A stretch of DNA of 64,000 bases from G020348385 sp964538085 (GCA_964538085.1 CAZIDF010000014.1:1-64000); one strand, 5' to 3'. Positions 37,348 to 46,875 are shown, counted from the first letter of the stretch. Notes: generated by a model from the letters alone, not told the origin. Numbers and translations are program-made.

Positions 37348-38886
37348 TCAAAAGGATTCTTTTTCAGCTCTAAGGGCAGGCCTCAAAGTCCACAATTGCA
37401 GTTTAGTCAACTCGATCAGGTGGCGCATATCCAGGTTTTCTCTGTGAACCGGCCAGGTTTTGCAGCCTTCGACAGATTTCACGATGGCTTCCACATTCTC
37501 TACGGGATGGGCATCGAAGGAGGGAATGGTGAACTCCTCTGGAACCGACTCCGCTCTGAGAGAGAGAAACATCTCGCTGAAAAGGGCCAGCAAAGAACCT
37601 GTGCCGATGGCCTTGTCATCCAGCAAAAGTTGGTGTGGCAGCATATTCGATTTTTTGATTAACTCCAACGCTTCCCTAGCCAAATCGAACACCTGCGCTC
37701 TAGAGGCCAGATCGATTTCTGGACGGACTGGAGGCATTTGCTCCGGGCCAAACGGGCTCGATCGTTTCACCTCAGCGGGAAGAATTCCCGAATTTTGACA
37801 ATCAATAATGCTTTCAGCAAGGGCATAAAAGACCTCGGCAGGAGTGCAGTGATCATCGATAACGACTTTTTTTTCGGCTAAGATCCTCGATGCGATTTCA
37901 GCGAGTTTCGTCTGGGAGATAGACCCCCTCTGACAGGAGAATTTCTTCATCACATCGTTGAATGTCGTTATCTCGATATCTGGGCGTTTTTTCAAGAACT
38001 GCATCAACCGATGGAAATTTTCTCTCGCCGTAACCATGGTTTCTACAGGCCGCAGCTCGGGCATTTTCCAGAGTTCGGGGCCGGGATTGGCCCCCTTGTA
38101 ATAATTCAAATCCCAAAATTGGACGGTCCGGATTTTGCAAGGATGACAGGCGAAAAACGTCAGGACATCCAGATCCTGAATATCCTTCGAGAAGCGCTGT
38201 GCCAGGTTTTCCAGCATAGGATCGAATAGGCCATCCTTGTAGTAGTTGTCGTCGAAGCCTCCATAAGAACCGTAAAAGTTCAACGTGTTGCAGAACCACA
38301 CAGCATTATGACCGGGCAGCCTGACCGGTGAATAAACAAATCCCCCGCCCATCTGAGCCAGAGCGGCCACAAGCTGCGGCCCGTAAGACCCGCCGTGCCT
38401 TCCCAGGGTAGACACAGGCTTTCCGAAAATGCGTTCCAATTCCCTGAATCCCCTGGATTCCTGAATCTGCATCTGGGCTACTCCCTCCTCCCAACCGGCA
38501 TCTTCCAGAATCTCGGTGATGGTGGGATGAATAGAGCCCTTATCTGTATGACTTCCGATCTCGTGTCTGGCCACAGCCTGGATGACATCTTTGCGTCCCC
38601 GTTCCTCCAGCGACCTTGCTTTTTCTCCAATAACGAAAAATGTGCCGGTTACTCCTTCTTCGGTCATGATGTCGGCCAGCCACATCGGGATGTCATCGAC
38701 GCCTTCTGTGGCAGGCGTCACATAATCTTCCACATCGAAAGCTATGACGACAAGTGTTTTATCTTTGCTGGGTACAACTTGTTTTTCTATGGGATCTGCA
38801 TTCAAATAAGCAGCGGACATGCCGACAAAGGACATTCCCACCACGAATATCAGGAATACAAGTATGGGCTTTGTTTGTTCAACCAT
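37348..38886 (-). CDS. Membrane-anchored polysaccharide deacetylase family protein
   Basis: Carbohydrate esterase 4 (NodB) type protein, 512 aa, removing N- or O-acetyl groups from cell-wall or external glycans. An N-terminal anchor (ILVFLIFVVGMSFVGMS) is followed by the NodB domain: DVED with the catalytic/metal Asp pair, TGTFFVIGEKA, and SHTDKGSIHP for the two metal histidines. A C-terminal helical part of about 200 residues has no known match to me. Start at 38886 with GGAG seven bases upstream; a longer frame opens at 38943. Its stop region overlaps the start region of the transporter gene. Confidence 0.85.
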   Translation of the reverse strand: MVEQTKPILVFLIFVVGMSFVGMSAAYLNADPIEKQVVPSKDKTLVVIAFDVEDYVTPATEGVDDIPMWLADIMTEEGVTGTFFVIGEKARSLEERGRKDVIQAVARHEIGSHTDKGSIHPTITEILEDAGWEEGVAQMQIQESRGFRELERIFGKPVSTLGRHGGSYGPQLVAALAQMGGGFVYSPVRLPGHNAVWFCNTLNFYGSYGGFDDNYYKDGLFDPMLENLAQRFSKDIQDLDVLTFFACHPCKIRTVQFWDLNYYKGANPGPELWKMPELRPVETMVTARENFHRLMQFLKKRPDIEITTFNDVMKKFSCQRGSISQTKLAEIASRILAEKKVVIDDHCTPAEVFYALAESIIDCQNSGILPAEVKRSSPFGPEQMPPVRPEIDLASRAQVFDLAREALELIKKSNMLPHQLLLDDKAIGTGSLLALFSEMFLSLRAESVPEEFTIPSFDAHPVENVEAIVKSVEGCKTWPVHRENLDMRHLIELTKLQLWTLRPALRAEKESF

Positions 38887-39014
38887 GCTATTACTCCATG
38901 TCCGATACGAAGTAACGTAGCACCCAAACCACCTATAGGTCAACGGATTTATTGCAAAGGATTTGGGCTTTCAAAGGGCCTCACACATAGGATATACTAT
39001 CAGCCTGGGAATCT

Positions 39015-39674
39015 ATGCTAAAATTTTGGCCATTCCGCATGGGCATCGTGTTGCTGGGAATCGAGGTCTTTCTGTTCATCTTTTGCACAATACTTGATCA
39101 AACCTCGGCTGCCAAGATCCTCTCGATGATCGCCGCCGCCCACATCGGGGGAAGGCTTCCTTTTATTACTGTCGGCTTGGAAAACGGGTTCAAGCCTGCC
39201 TTGATCATTTCGATCATCAATCTTTACAACACGACATACATCTTGCTGGTCTACTCTTTGTTCGTCTTCCTTTCGAGAGGAATAAAAAAGTTCAAATTCG
39301 TGGCAAAAGCCATAGAATCCATGAAAACAAAAGCGGAAAAGCGGAAGCTTGCCTTTAAAAGATGGAGCCTCCTCGGCATCGCCTTTTTTGTTTGGATCCC
39401 TTTGCCCTGGACCGGAGCCGCCATCGGATCCTTCATCGCCAATCTGGAAGGGTACAGCCACATGGAAACTCTTCTCGTCGTCCTTCCTTCCATGTGGATC
39501 GGTGTTATTTCCTGGACCCTGTGGTTCGACGAACTTTACAGGTTCGTCGACCGCATCGGCCGGGGCAAAACCATGTTCATCACGATATTCCTGCTTGTCG
39601 CGCCTGTCATCTTCTATTTGATTAATTTGGTGTTCAAAAGGAAAAAAACAGCTAATTCAGATAAATATCCATAA
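39015..39674 (+). CDS. Small multidrug export family membrane protein
   Basis: Integral membrane protein of 219 aa in the COG2426/Sm_multidrug_ex family: about five hydrophobic segments with the conserved HIGGRLPFITVGLENG and WIPLPWTGAAIGSFIANL motifs. Despite the family name, no transport substrate is established. Divergently oriented from the deacetylase gene; no neighbour explains its role. Confidence 0.82.
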   Translation: MLKFWPFRMGIVLLGIEVFLFIFCTILDQTSAAKILSMIAAAHIGGRLPFITVGLENGFKPALIISIINLYNTTYILLVYSLFVFLSRGIKKFKFVAKAIESMKTKAEKRKLAFKRWSLLGIAFFVWIPLPWTGAAIGSFIANLEGYSHMETLLVVLPSMWIGVISWTLWFDELYRFVDRIGRGKTMFITIFLLVAPVIFYLINLVFKRKKTANSDKYP

Positions 39675-39739
39675 AATGTAACTAATTACGTAAAATAATC
39701 GTAGTAGAAAGAGATGATACTCTATTTTAGGAGACTCTG

Positions 39740-41221
39740 ATGAAAATCCGGAAATTTGCCTGTATTCTTTTTCTATTTTTTCTCGCATTCCAAGTGCATT
39801 CGGCTCAACAGCCGGGTGAGGTCAGCTACCATGACGATTCGGTCATGCCCGCGGGAATAATCGGAGAGCGGATCCAAGCCGTTATTACGACAGTCAATGC
39901 CAATGATCCCGAACGAGTCCGTGAATTCATGACAAAACAATGCACGGAAAGATTCCAGAGCTTTGCGCCCATGGATCAGCACATCGATGTATTCCTCGGC
40001 CTTTACCAGGAAACGGGTGGGATGGATTTCCACAGCATCCGAACCTACGTGCCTGAACGGAAAGGAGAAACTGTCGTTATCCTCAAGGACCGCAACCTGG
40101 AAAGCTGGCGAGCTTTTGTCATACGCCTTGATGAAAAGGACGATAATCTTATTTCTGGATTGAATTTCAACATCGCCCGCACTCCTTCCAATGTCCAGGA
40201 ACCAGATCTGACCGAAGAACAATTTCTCCAAAACACCAAAGACATAATGGAGAGATTGATTAAGAAGGAAGCTTTCTCCGGAACGCTCCTCATCGCCAAA
40301 GGAGATAAGATCTTGATGACATCTATGGGTGGTGAGGCCAGCAAACGCTTCCATGTGCCGAACAATATCGACACCAAATTCAACCTGGGATCGATGAACA
40401 AAATGTTCACATCCACCTCTATCATGCAGCTTGTCGAAAAAGGCCTCCTATCACTGGACGACCCGATCAGCAAATACGTGGATGAATCCTGGCTTCCCAA
40501 TGAGATCACCTCAAAAATAACCATCCATCACCTACTCACTCACACCTCGGGATTGGGGAGCTATTTCAATGAAACATACATGAATGGATCGAGAGAACGC
40601 TTCCGGTATGTCGATGATTTCAAGCCCCTGGTACAGGGAGACAAGCCGGCTTTCGAACCGGGAAAACAATTTCAGTACAGCAACACGGGGATGCTGCTTT
40701 TAGGGGTGGTGATAGAGAGTGTAACTGACGGCAGTTATTTCGATTACATCCGGAAAAACATCTACGCACCAGCCGGCATGACGGATTCGGACAGTTTCGA
40801 AATGGACTATCCGGTTGAAAACCTGGCCATCGGTTACAGCCGGGATCGAAACAGCCCTTACGGATGGCAGAACAACCTCTACAAACATGTGATCAAAGGA
40901 GGACCCGCCGGAGGCGGATTTGCCACGGTCAAAGACCTACACCATTTCGCTCGCGCCATCCAGACCGGAAAGCTCGTATCCCAGGAATCACTGGACAAGA
41001 TGTGGAAAGACTATGCAGGAGCAAATTACGGCTACGGATTCACGGTGGAAGAAGGCCCCAACGGCAAGGTCGTCGGCCACAGCGGAGGATTCGACGGAAT
41101 CAACTCCAACTTGGATATCTTTCTCGACAGAGGGTATATCGTCGCCGTGATGTCCAATTACGACAACGGAGCAAGCCCGATCGCTGCAAAAGTCGGCCAG
41201 CTCCTCTCTCGAGTCCGCTAG
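39740..41221 (+). CDS. Secreted serine hydrolase (beta-lactamase superfamily)
   Basis: Serine hydrolase of 493 aa with a signal peptide (ending QVHSAQQ). Residues 25-150 form an NTF2-like domain (RVREFMTKQCTERF); the catalytic domain follows with SxxK (LGSMNKMF), YxN (QYSNTGML) and HSG (GHSGGFDG). TAGGAG precedes the ATG by 8 bases. The family includes D-aminopeptidases, esterases and PBP4*; activity is not predictable. Second such enzyme in the window (see 1018-3135), convergent with the NlpC/P60 gene. Confidence 0.88.
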   Translation: MKIRKFACILFLFFLAFQVHSAQQPGEVSYHDDSVMPAGIIGERIQAVITTVNANDPERVREFMTKQCTERFQSFAPMDQHIDVFLGLYQETGGMDFHSIRTYVPERKGETVVILKDRNLESWRAFVIRLDEKDDNLISGLNFNIARTPSNVQEPDLTEEQFLQNTKDIMERLIKKEAFSGTLLIAKGDKILMTSMGGEASKRFHVPNNIDTKFNLGSMNKMFTSTSIMQLVEKGLLSLDDPISKYVDESWLPNEITSKITIHHLLTHTSGLGSYFNETYMNGSRERFRYVDDFKPLVQGDKPAFEPGKQFQYSNTGMLLLGVVIESVTDGSYFDYIRKNIYAPAGMTDSDSFEMDYPVENLAIGYSRDRNSPYGWQNNLYKHVIKGGPAGGGFATVKDLHHFARAIQTGKLVSQESLDKMWKDYAGANYGYGFTVEEGPNGKVVGHSGGFDGINSNLDIFLDRGYIVAVMSNYDNGASPIAAKVGQLLSRVR

Positions 41222-41235
41222 TTTTTGGGGCTCAT

Positions 41236-42012
41236 CTAATCTTGGCTGTCCGGGGAAAGATATGTCCGGGCTCCGGCAAAACGATTCCGAAAATATTGGC
41301 TGGAAAGGGAATCGACCTGGATGATCTTATTTTTTCCGGGAGCATGGATGAATTTCCCGTCCCCTGTGTATATCCCCACGTGGGAAATCCTATTCTTATT
41401 CTGACCGAGGAAAAAAACCAGGTCTCCCCTGTCGAGGTTATCTTTTGAGACTGGAGTTCCGGACCTGAACTGGGCCAGGGATGTCCGCGGCAAATGCAAT
41501 CCCACAAGGTCGTAGACAGCCATGGTCAGACCGCTGCAGTCAAAGCCCTTTTCAGGTGTGTATCCTCCCCACTTGTAAGGAAGACCTAAGAAACTTTGTG
41601 CACGTGTAACGATCTCAAGACGAACAGAGTCAAGGCCGGATGGTGGAGATTGGCTTATGGCAAAAGTCTCCGGACTAACGACATAATATTCTTGGATATA
41701 CCCTGCCTGTTTAAGGCGTTCGGCATTCTCCTGGGCGGGAGGCCGGGAAAGGTAATTTCCGAATCGAACTTTGTACAAGCCGGATTCATGTTTGAAATAA
41801 TAGGCATCCAGGTTTTTTTCATTCAGAGAAAGTGTCAACCGGACCGCATTGTCCAATTTACGGAAGGCTCCGACCTGAATAACAAAACCCGTCCTGGAAA
41901 CAGTTGTCATGTCAGAGGGAGGACTTGCTTCCAAAACCACGGAGGAATTTTTAGAACAAGAAATGAACAAAAAAATGAGAATCGCTAACACAGTCGAAAT
42001 CAGACGTCGCAT
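41236..42012 (-). CDS. SPOR-NlpC/P60 lipoprotein, cell-wall endopeptidase
   Basis: Lipoprotein of 258 aa (lipobox FISC) with a SPOR domain at about 45-120 (FVIQVGAFRKLDNA, YKVRFGNY) that binds denuded glycan strands, and a C-terminal NlpC/P60 cysteine peptidase with catalytic Cys in GFDCSGL, His in ISHVGIY and a third polar residue in FIHAPG. It should cleave gamma-D-Glu-meso-diaminopimelate-type bonds in peptidoglycan. I use the ATG at 42012; the longer frame to 42060 lacks a signal start. Shares a divergent promoter region with the aldo/keto reductase. Confidence 0.9.
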   Translation of the reverse strand: MRRLISTVLAILIFLFISCSKNSSVVLEASPPSDMTTVSRTGFVIQVGAFRKLDNAVRLTLSLNEKNLDAYYFKHESGLYKVRFGNYLSRPPAQENAERLKQAGYIQEYYVVSPETFAISQSPPSGLDSVRLEIVTRAQSFLGLPYKWGGYTPEKGFDCSGLTMAVYDLVGLHLPRTSLAQFRSGTPVSKDNLDRGDLVFFLGQNKNRISHVGIYTGDGKFIHAPGKNKIIQVDSLSSQYFRNRFAGARTYLSPDSQD

Positions 42013-42053
42013 GAATGTCACCCATATATTTTGTCGGTTGAAGTGATCAACAT

Positions 42054-42084
42054 TTGACATTTTGAAAGACTATCGAAATAATAT
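42054..42084 (+). promoter_or_regulatory. Possible promoter of the ferredoxin-type aldo/keto reductase
   Basis: TTGACA at 42054-42059 and TAATAT at 42079-42084 with a rather long 19-base spacer, 57 bases before the start at 42141. Confidence 0.35.
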
Positions 42085-42140
42085 ACGCAATAGATAGAAT
42101 AAGTCAATTGGAATACAGGATGAACAAGAAAGGAGAAAAC

Positions 42141-43355
42141 ATGGAAAACAGGAAATTCGATCGCCGTCGCTTTATCAAAAGCGGGATTTTGGGACTGGCC
42201 GGAACAGCTGCTGGGAGTGCCTTTCTCAAAGCAGGCCCTAAAAATCCCTATAAGCCTAGGGAAGAAAAGGATAAATTCATATATAGGACATTGGGCAAAA
42301 CAGGATTCAAGCTTCCCGTCGTCAGCATGGGTGTGATGAACGCCGATAATCCAAACCTGGTGGCAGCCGCGCTGGACTCGGGAATCGTCCTGCTGGATAC
42401 AGCGAATGGATACCAAAAAGGCAAAAACGAGGAGATGATCGGAGGCGTGATCAAGGACCGTGACCGGGACTCCTATGTACTGGCCACAAAAGTCGCCTAC
42501 GCTAAGGACAGGAAGACCGGCCTTTATCCTCCTGATAAGGACGTTCAATCCTTCGAGGATGAATTCAACATCAGCCTCGGCCGGCTGGGTTTGGATTATG
42601 TGGATATCCTTCACATCCACGGCGTCTCGGTAAAAGAGACCGTTTTCTTCGAGCCAGCTCTGAAATTCCTGGAAAAGGTGAAAAAGGAAGGCAAAGCCCG
42701 GTTTGTCGGATTCTCGACCCACCGCAACCAGCATGAAATGATAGATGCCGCGGTGGAGTGCGGGATTTACGATGTCGTTATAACTGCTTACAACTTCAGG
42801 CAGAATAACAAGGAAGAGATTGGCCAAGCCATGGCCCGCGCAGCTAAAGCAGGAATCGGGATCATAGCCATGAAAACACAGGCCGGTGTGTACTGGGACA
42901 AAGAACGCCAGGAACCGATCAACATGAGGGCTGCCCTCAAGTGGGCGCTGCAAAATGAGAATGTGCACACATCCATACCAGGATTTACGGCCTTCGATCA
43001 GATGGAGCTGGACCTATCCGTGATGGAAGATTTGACATTAACAGAAGAGGAAAAGGCGGATCTGAAGCTGGGCGAGGAGAAGGCCTCTGCCGGACTTTAT
43101 TGCCAGCAGTGCGGCATATGCCAGGGGCAGTGTCCTTCGAATGTGGACGTTCCCACCCTGATGAGAAGTTACATGTACGCCTATGGCTATAAGAATATGA
43201 GCCTGGCCCACAGCACCATCGAAGAGCTGGGCTCCCATCTACCCTGTTCGGATTGTAGCTCATGCAATGTGCGCTGTCCCAACGGTTTCGATGTTCCTCA
43301 AAAAGCCAAAGACATTGTCCGTCTGAAAGCGGTGCCCCCAGAATTTCTGGGTTAG
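42141..43355 (+). CDS. Tat-exported aldo/keto reductase with two 4Fe-4S clusters
   Basis: Aldo/keto reductase of 404 aa fused to a C-terminal ferredoxin-like module. The Tat signal DRRRFIKSG leads into the barrel (YRTLGKTGFKLPVVSMG); the catalytic set is Asp/Tyr in LLDTANGYQ, Lys in LATKVAY and His in ILHIHG. Near the end two full CxxCxxCxxxCP motifs occur (CQQCGICQGQCP and CSDCSSCNVRCP), enough for two 4Fe-4S clusters. ATG at 42141 follows AAGGAG by 6 bases. Folded export fits cofactor loading in the cytoplasm. It would exchange electrons between a nicotinamide or other donor and an iron-sulfur partner; the substrate is unknown. Confidence 0.9.
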   Translation: MENRKFDRRRFIKSGILGLAGTAAGSAFLKAGPKNPYKPREEKDKFIYRTLGKTGFKLPVVSMGVMNADNPNLVAAALDSGIVLLDTANGYQKGKNEEMIGGVIKDRDRDSYVLATKVAYAKDRKTGLYPPDKDVQSFEDEFNISLGRLGLDYVDILHIHGVSVKETVFFEPALKFLEKVKKEGKARFVGFSTHRNQHEMIDAAVECGIYDVVITAYNFRQNNKEEIGQAMARAAKAGIGIIAMKTQAGVYWDKERQEPINMRAALKWALQNENVHTSIPGFTAFDQMELDLSVMEDLTLTEEEKADLKLGEEKASAGLYCQQCGICQGQCPSNVDVPTLMRSYMYAYGYKNMSLAHSTIEELGSHLPCSDCSSCNVRCPNGFDVPQKAKDIVRLKAVPPEFLG

Positions 43356-43359
43356 CTCA

Positions 43360-44352
43360 TTAATATTTCTTAACGATTTGAGGGGCTCTGATCCAGTTCC
43401 CGTTCCATATAACAAGGTCCTTGTCATAGTCTTTATCGGATTTTAGTTCATAAAGACCAGCCTCTGGATTTTTGGGATCGTATGCCCAGTTTTCCTTTTT
43501 CCCATCTCGACCATAAGAAACGATTAGGATATCTTTATCCGTACAGCCTCCGATTCCTTTGTAAATTCCATTGCCGGATTTTCCGGTATAAACCCGGTAA
43601 TTCCCTGCCCAATCGTCGCTTATCGGAAGGATTTTGATATAAAACGGAGACAAAGTTTTGTCGAATTCGGCACCCCTTGTGTATGTACCAGACTGTCCGG
43701 GTGGAACACCATAATCCGTCATGTAATCGGTCATAGCCTGATTGACAAAAGTGATTTTTCTCATGGAATTCAATTGCTTCGCTCTATCGGCAGGTGTGGA
43801 CTCGTCCATTGTTTCTTGACCCATCTGTTTTTCGTACTGTTCGATCAGTTTTTCCCGTTTTTCCTTGGTGTCTAAATAGAGCCGAAGCTCGATGATCTCG
43901 TGGGAGATAGCCTGGGAGAGTTTGTTGATGGCCTCACGGGAGTCTGCTTTTTGGACATCGTATCTCTCGCCCTCGATATCTTCGATGAATTGATTGATCT
44001 CTCCGAAGTAAAGGGGGGTCATGATGCCAGCTCCATCCTTTTCAACAGGAGTGATTACAATATTCAGGACCAGCAGTATCCTGTGAAATCTCTTGAAAAA
44101 CACATCATCGATTTGATCTTGAGCTCTAGCATTTTTGGCATCTTTCATCATTCCTGTCAGGACCTTTTGAGTTTTTTCCATAACAGGTTCCCTCATCTCT
44201 GCCAGTTCTTTGAACGTGACAAAAACGGTATCTAGGAGCGCATACCCGGCGTTTTCCTCTGTAGGATCGCTTGAGCTGAATGCTTTGAGATTCACGCAAA
44301 AAATCACAAGAAACAAAATAGTCAATGAAAAAACAATCATTCTTTTTATCAT
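43360..44352 (-). CDS. Secreted protein with T2SS-G-like C-terminal domain
   Basis: Exported 330-aa protein: signal peptide (residues 1-24), a helical middle (about 30-195), and a C-terminal segment resembling the type II secretion pseudopilin G domain (PISDDWAGNYRVYTG, then ILIVSYGRDGKKE). It lacks the prepilin N-terminal helix and cleavage motif, so it is not a pilin itself. It is the last gene of the ECF sigma/anti-sigma operon, 26 bases after the anti-sigma-like gene, and is probably part of that regulon or sensing system. No function can be given. Confidence 0.7.
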   Translation of the reverse strand: MIKRMIVFSLTILFLVIFCVNLKAFSSSDPTEENAGYALLDTVFVTFKELAEMREPVMEKTQKVLTGMMKDAKNARAQDQIDDVFFKRFHRILLVLNIVITPVEKDGAGIMTPLYFGEINQFIEDIEGERYDVQKADSREAINKLSQAISHEIIELRLYLDTKEKREKLIEQYEKQMGQETMDESTPADRAKQLNSMRKITFVNQAMTDYMTDYGVPPGQSGTYTRGAEFDKTLSPFYIKILPISDDWAGNYRVYTGKSGNGIYKGIGGCTDKDILIVSYGRDGKKENWAYDPKNPEAGLYELKSDKDYDKDLVIWNGNWIRAPQIVKKY

Positions 44353-44378
44353 TTGAAACCTCCTTGAGCGTTAAATAT

Positions 44379-44864
44379 CTAATTCTCCAGTTTTGCTTTA
44401 TCGGCTCTTACGAAAATTGCCGATTTCTGTAAGACCGTGCTCAAATTCTGAACGATATCTTCATTCGGTGCATTTTCCCTCTGGATGGCCAAGATCACGC
44501 GTTTGAGCGACCACTCGAACTCATAAATGGCTGATTTTTCGGCTCCCATCTCGGCTGGGAGAGGACTTTGATTTAAGATGTTATCATGTTGGCTGAACAC
44601 TTGAACAAAGGTATTTTTGAGAAGCATAACATCTGATTCTTGAGATGAAGGGAGAAAATATCGCGTGGAAAGCCATCCAAGTAAAAGAATAAGGAGAACT
44701 GTGCTCCCAGCAATAGCTGGCTTTTGGAACCAGGATAAATATGAACGGGATGGTTTGCTATCTTCATTTATTCTCTTCTCCAGACGTAAACGGAAGGCAT
44801 CTTCTCGATAATCGAGAAGGGCATCTTCCTTTTCCCTCTGAATGAGATCGATATATTCAGACAT
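44379..44864 (-). CDS. Single-pass membrane protein, likely anti-sigma factor
   Basis: 161-aa protein with a cytoplasmic N-terminus (SEYIDLIQREKEDALLDYRED), one transmembrane helix (AIAGSTVLLILLLGWLSTRYF) and a helical outer domain. Its start overlaps the end of the ECF sigma gene by 8 bases, the usual position for a cognate anti-sigma factor. No zinc-binding HxxxCxxC motif is present, so it would be a non-canonical type. The role is inferred from position and topology. Confidence 0.65.
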   Translation of the reverse strand: MSEYIDLIQREKEDALLDYREDAFRLRLEKRINEDSKPSRSYLSWFQKPAIAGSTVLLILLLGWLSTRYFLPSSQESDVMLLKNTFVQVFSQHDNILNQSPLPAEMGAEKSAIYEFEWSLKRVILAIQRENAPNEDIVQNLSTVLQKSAIFVRADKAKLEN

Positions 44865-45384
44865 TTTTTTCTCCCTTGATCTTTTCTTTTATGGCCAGAC
44901 GTGCTCGATTCAACCTCGACATCACTGTCCCCAACTCGATCTTCAAAGTTTCGGCAATCTCCTGATAGGACAGGTCGCCATATTCTTTCAAAATGAACAC
45001 TTCCCGTTGTTTTTTCGGCAGCTTTTTTATGGCTGTTTTTAACTCGAGGAGTTGTTCACGATAGATCATTTCCGATTCGGGACTCAGAGGATCTTGGATT
45101 TTAAGCGTTATCTCGATAGCCGATTTGCGATCGATCCGGTGCTTTTTTTGGAAATTCAGGCAAGTGTTTCTGGCTATTCTGAAGAGCCAAAATTTCGCAC
45201 GCGCAATTTCATTCAAAGTGCCGATATTTGTAAGGGCTTTGAGGTATATCTCTTGAGCCAGGTCCTGGGCGTCCGATGCATTCCGGGAAAAGCCCAGACA
45301 GATCAAAAACACCTTTTTCTGGTGTGTCAACAGCTCTTCGAAAACCTTGGATTTTTTTTCTTCCACGGTCGTGTAACAAATCAT
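44857..45384 (-). CDS. ECF-family RNA polymerase sigma factor
   Basis: Sigma-70 family extracytoplasmic factor, 175 aa. Region 2 is clear (GFSRNASDAQDLAQEIYLKALTN, AKFWLFRIARNTCLNF) and region 4 carries the helix-turn-helix (LPKKQREVFILKEYGDLSYQEIAETLKIELGTV). ATG at 45384; a longer frame to 45453 has no better signal. First gene of a three-gene operon with the anti-sigma-like and T2SS-G-like genes. A second ECF factor is encoded at 48079-48654. Confidence 0.92.
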   Translation of the reverse strand: MICYTTVEEKKSKVFEELLTHQKKVFLICLGFSRNASDAQDLAQEIYLKALTNIGTLNEIARAKFWLFRIARNTCLNFQKKHRIDRKSAIEITLKIQDPLSPESEMIYREQLLELKTAIKKLPKKQREVFILKEYGDLSYQEIAETLKIELGTVMSRLNRARLAIKEKIKGEKNV

Positions 45385-45465
45385 ATCAGTTCCAGCTAGA
45401 ATTTCCACTCGCGTTTTTCTTCCTCTATAGATACAAGACAACCCTCCCCCCAAAATATTCCATTA

Positions 45466-45571
45466 AATTGGGGACAGGATATGCATTCACCAATTAAATA
45501 ATGTCAACCTCTGGAACGAAGCAACATTATCTCAATTTTTAATTGGCGAAAGCGTATCCTGTCCCCGAATT
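45466..45571. repeat. Inverted pair of the GGGGACAGGATA repeat (copies 1 and 2)
   Basis: Copy 1 (45466-45497, plus orientation) and copy 2 (45541-45571, inverted) share AATT-GGGGACAGGATA-N2-TTTCACCAATT. They are imperfect mates with a 43-base spacer that has its own ATAATGT/ACATTAT pair, so the whole block can fold into one long hairpin. Copy 2 also encodes the last residues of the S41 peptidase. Confidence 0.8.
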
Positions 45572-46875
45572 AGTGAGAGGGTGTGTTCGAGGACGGTGTC
45601 GATGCCGGCAGCCAGGTCTTCAGCTATCTGAGATACCGAAATATCCGGCAGAATGCCGCGATCCTTTGGCAAGCCCTGAACGGCTGAGGCAAAGGTCCCT
45701 CTTGCCACCGAAACCTGAAACTGGCTGTGCTTCAGTATAAAAGCGCCGTGGGCATCATGACACACATAGGTGGCTCCGCTCTCTTCCCCGACGATTGTCC
45801 CGATCTTATGATATTTTAAAAGTCCCAGCAAATGCCCTGTCGTCGATGCTCCTCCCCCATCGATCAGAATGTATAACTTCCCTTTAAAATGATTCTCCCT
45901 CAATGGGACTGGTTTTTCCAATCGGGAATACCTCCCATAAGGTTTGGAAAAATAAGGCACCGGTTTATGAGCGATGTGGGCGAAAAGACGGACCGCACAA
46001 AAGGGATCACCACCGTTATTCCTTCGAAGATCGATGATCAGATTCTTTATCCCGTTATTTGCGATCTCTGCGAAAGATCCATCCACAAATCCATAAAACT
46101 TGTCGCGAGCATCATAATAAGCGAAATCCGGGATAGTAATGATGGCCGTGCTTATCTCTTTGTGCACTTCAAAATCCAACTCCATCGGTTCTGTCATATT
46201 TTTCCAGATCCGGTTTGTTGGTACCGGATGGATAACGGCCTTTCGTTCCATTTCTTCCCCCGGTTTTTGATAAACCACCACAAACGAATCCGGATGCCCG
46301 TAAAAAAGCGAATAAAGCAATGGGAACCGAAAGCCAAGTCGGAATTTTTTGTACTGATCCGATTGGGCATCGGCCGATATCACCGTTTTCAAATTCTGCA
46401 GAATTTCTTCCATCGGTTCTCCGTTGATGGATAGAATCTTAGATCCAGCGGGCAGCGCATCGAATTCGCTGTAAGAACGGTATGCTAAGGCGTCTTCGCC
46501 GATAAATCTCATCTTTATCGGAAAAAGCTTTCCGGTCAGATTGCTCCAATATCCCGAAGGCATCCAGACGTTCGAGTGCATACACCCCATCCGGGCCATC
46601 ACAGAAGCGAACATACAAAAAGCATCTTCAAGCCCCATTGAACTGTTCAATTCTTTGAATCGTCGCTCGAACAAGACATCAAAATCATCCTTGGAGATGT
46701 AGTCATACATCGCCGGGTGCAAACTTTCCATGGCGTGCCGCATCTGCAGGAAATCCTCCTGTAATTGTTTCAAAGTGAATGTCATATCCATGTCGTTTCC
46801 CTGCAGCAAAACAACCAGTTGAAAGGCCGCAATAACCCAGACGACAAAAATGAACTTACGCAAAGCAATTCCCAT
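45532..46875 (-). CDS. S41-family peptidase, membrane-anchored
   Basis: C-terminal processing peptidase-like protein of family S41, 447 aa, with an N-terminal hydrophobic anchor (FIFVVWVIAAFQLVVLL). The tail domain holds NLIIDLRRNNGGDP and LIDGGGASTTGHLLG, which should carry the catalytic Ser, then GTIVGEESGAT; the PDZ-like region is near SKILSINGEPMEE. The ATG at 46875 has GGAGA six bases upstream; the frame extends into a repeat copy to 46935. The last 14 residues (from about LSLIRGQDTLSPIKN) are encoded by another repeat copy, so the original stop codon was lost or displaced. It probably degrades periplasmic proteins or peptides. Confidence 0.85.
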   Translation of the reverse strand: MGIALRKFIFVVWVIAAFQLVVLLQGNDMDMTFTLKQLQEDFLQMRHAMESLHPAMYDYISKDDFDVLFERRFKELNSSMGLEDAFCMFASVMARMGCMHSNVWMPSGYWSNLTGKLFPIKMRFIGEDALAYRSYSEFDALPAGSKILSINGEPMEEILQNLKTVISADAQSDQYKKFRLGFRFPLLYSLFYGHPDSFVVVYQKPGEEMERKAVIHPVPTNRIWKNMTEPMELDFEVHKEISTAIITIPDFAYYDARDKFYGFVDGSFAEIANNGIKNLIIDLRRNNGGDPFCAVRLFAHIAHKPVPYFSKPYGRYSRLEKPVPLRENHFKGKLYILIDGGGASTTGHLLGLLKYHKIGTIVGEESGATYVCHDAHGAFILKHSQFQVSVARGTFASAVQGLPKDRGILPDISVSQIAEDLAAGIDTVLEHTLSLIRGQDTLSPIKN

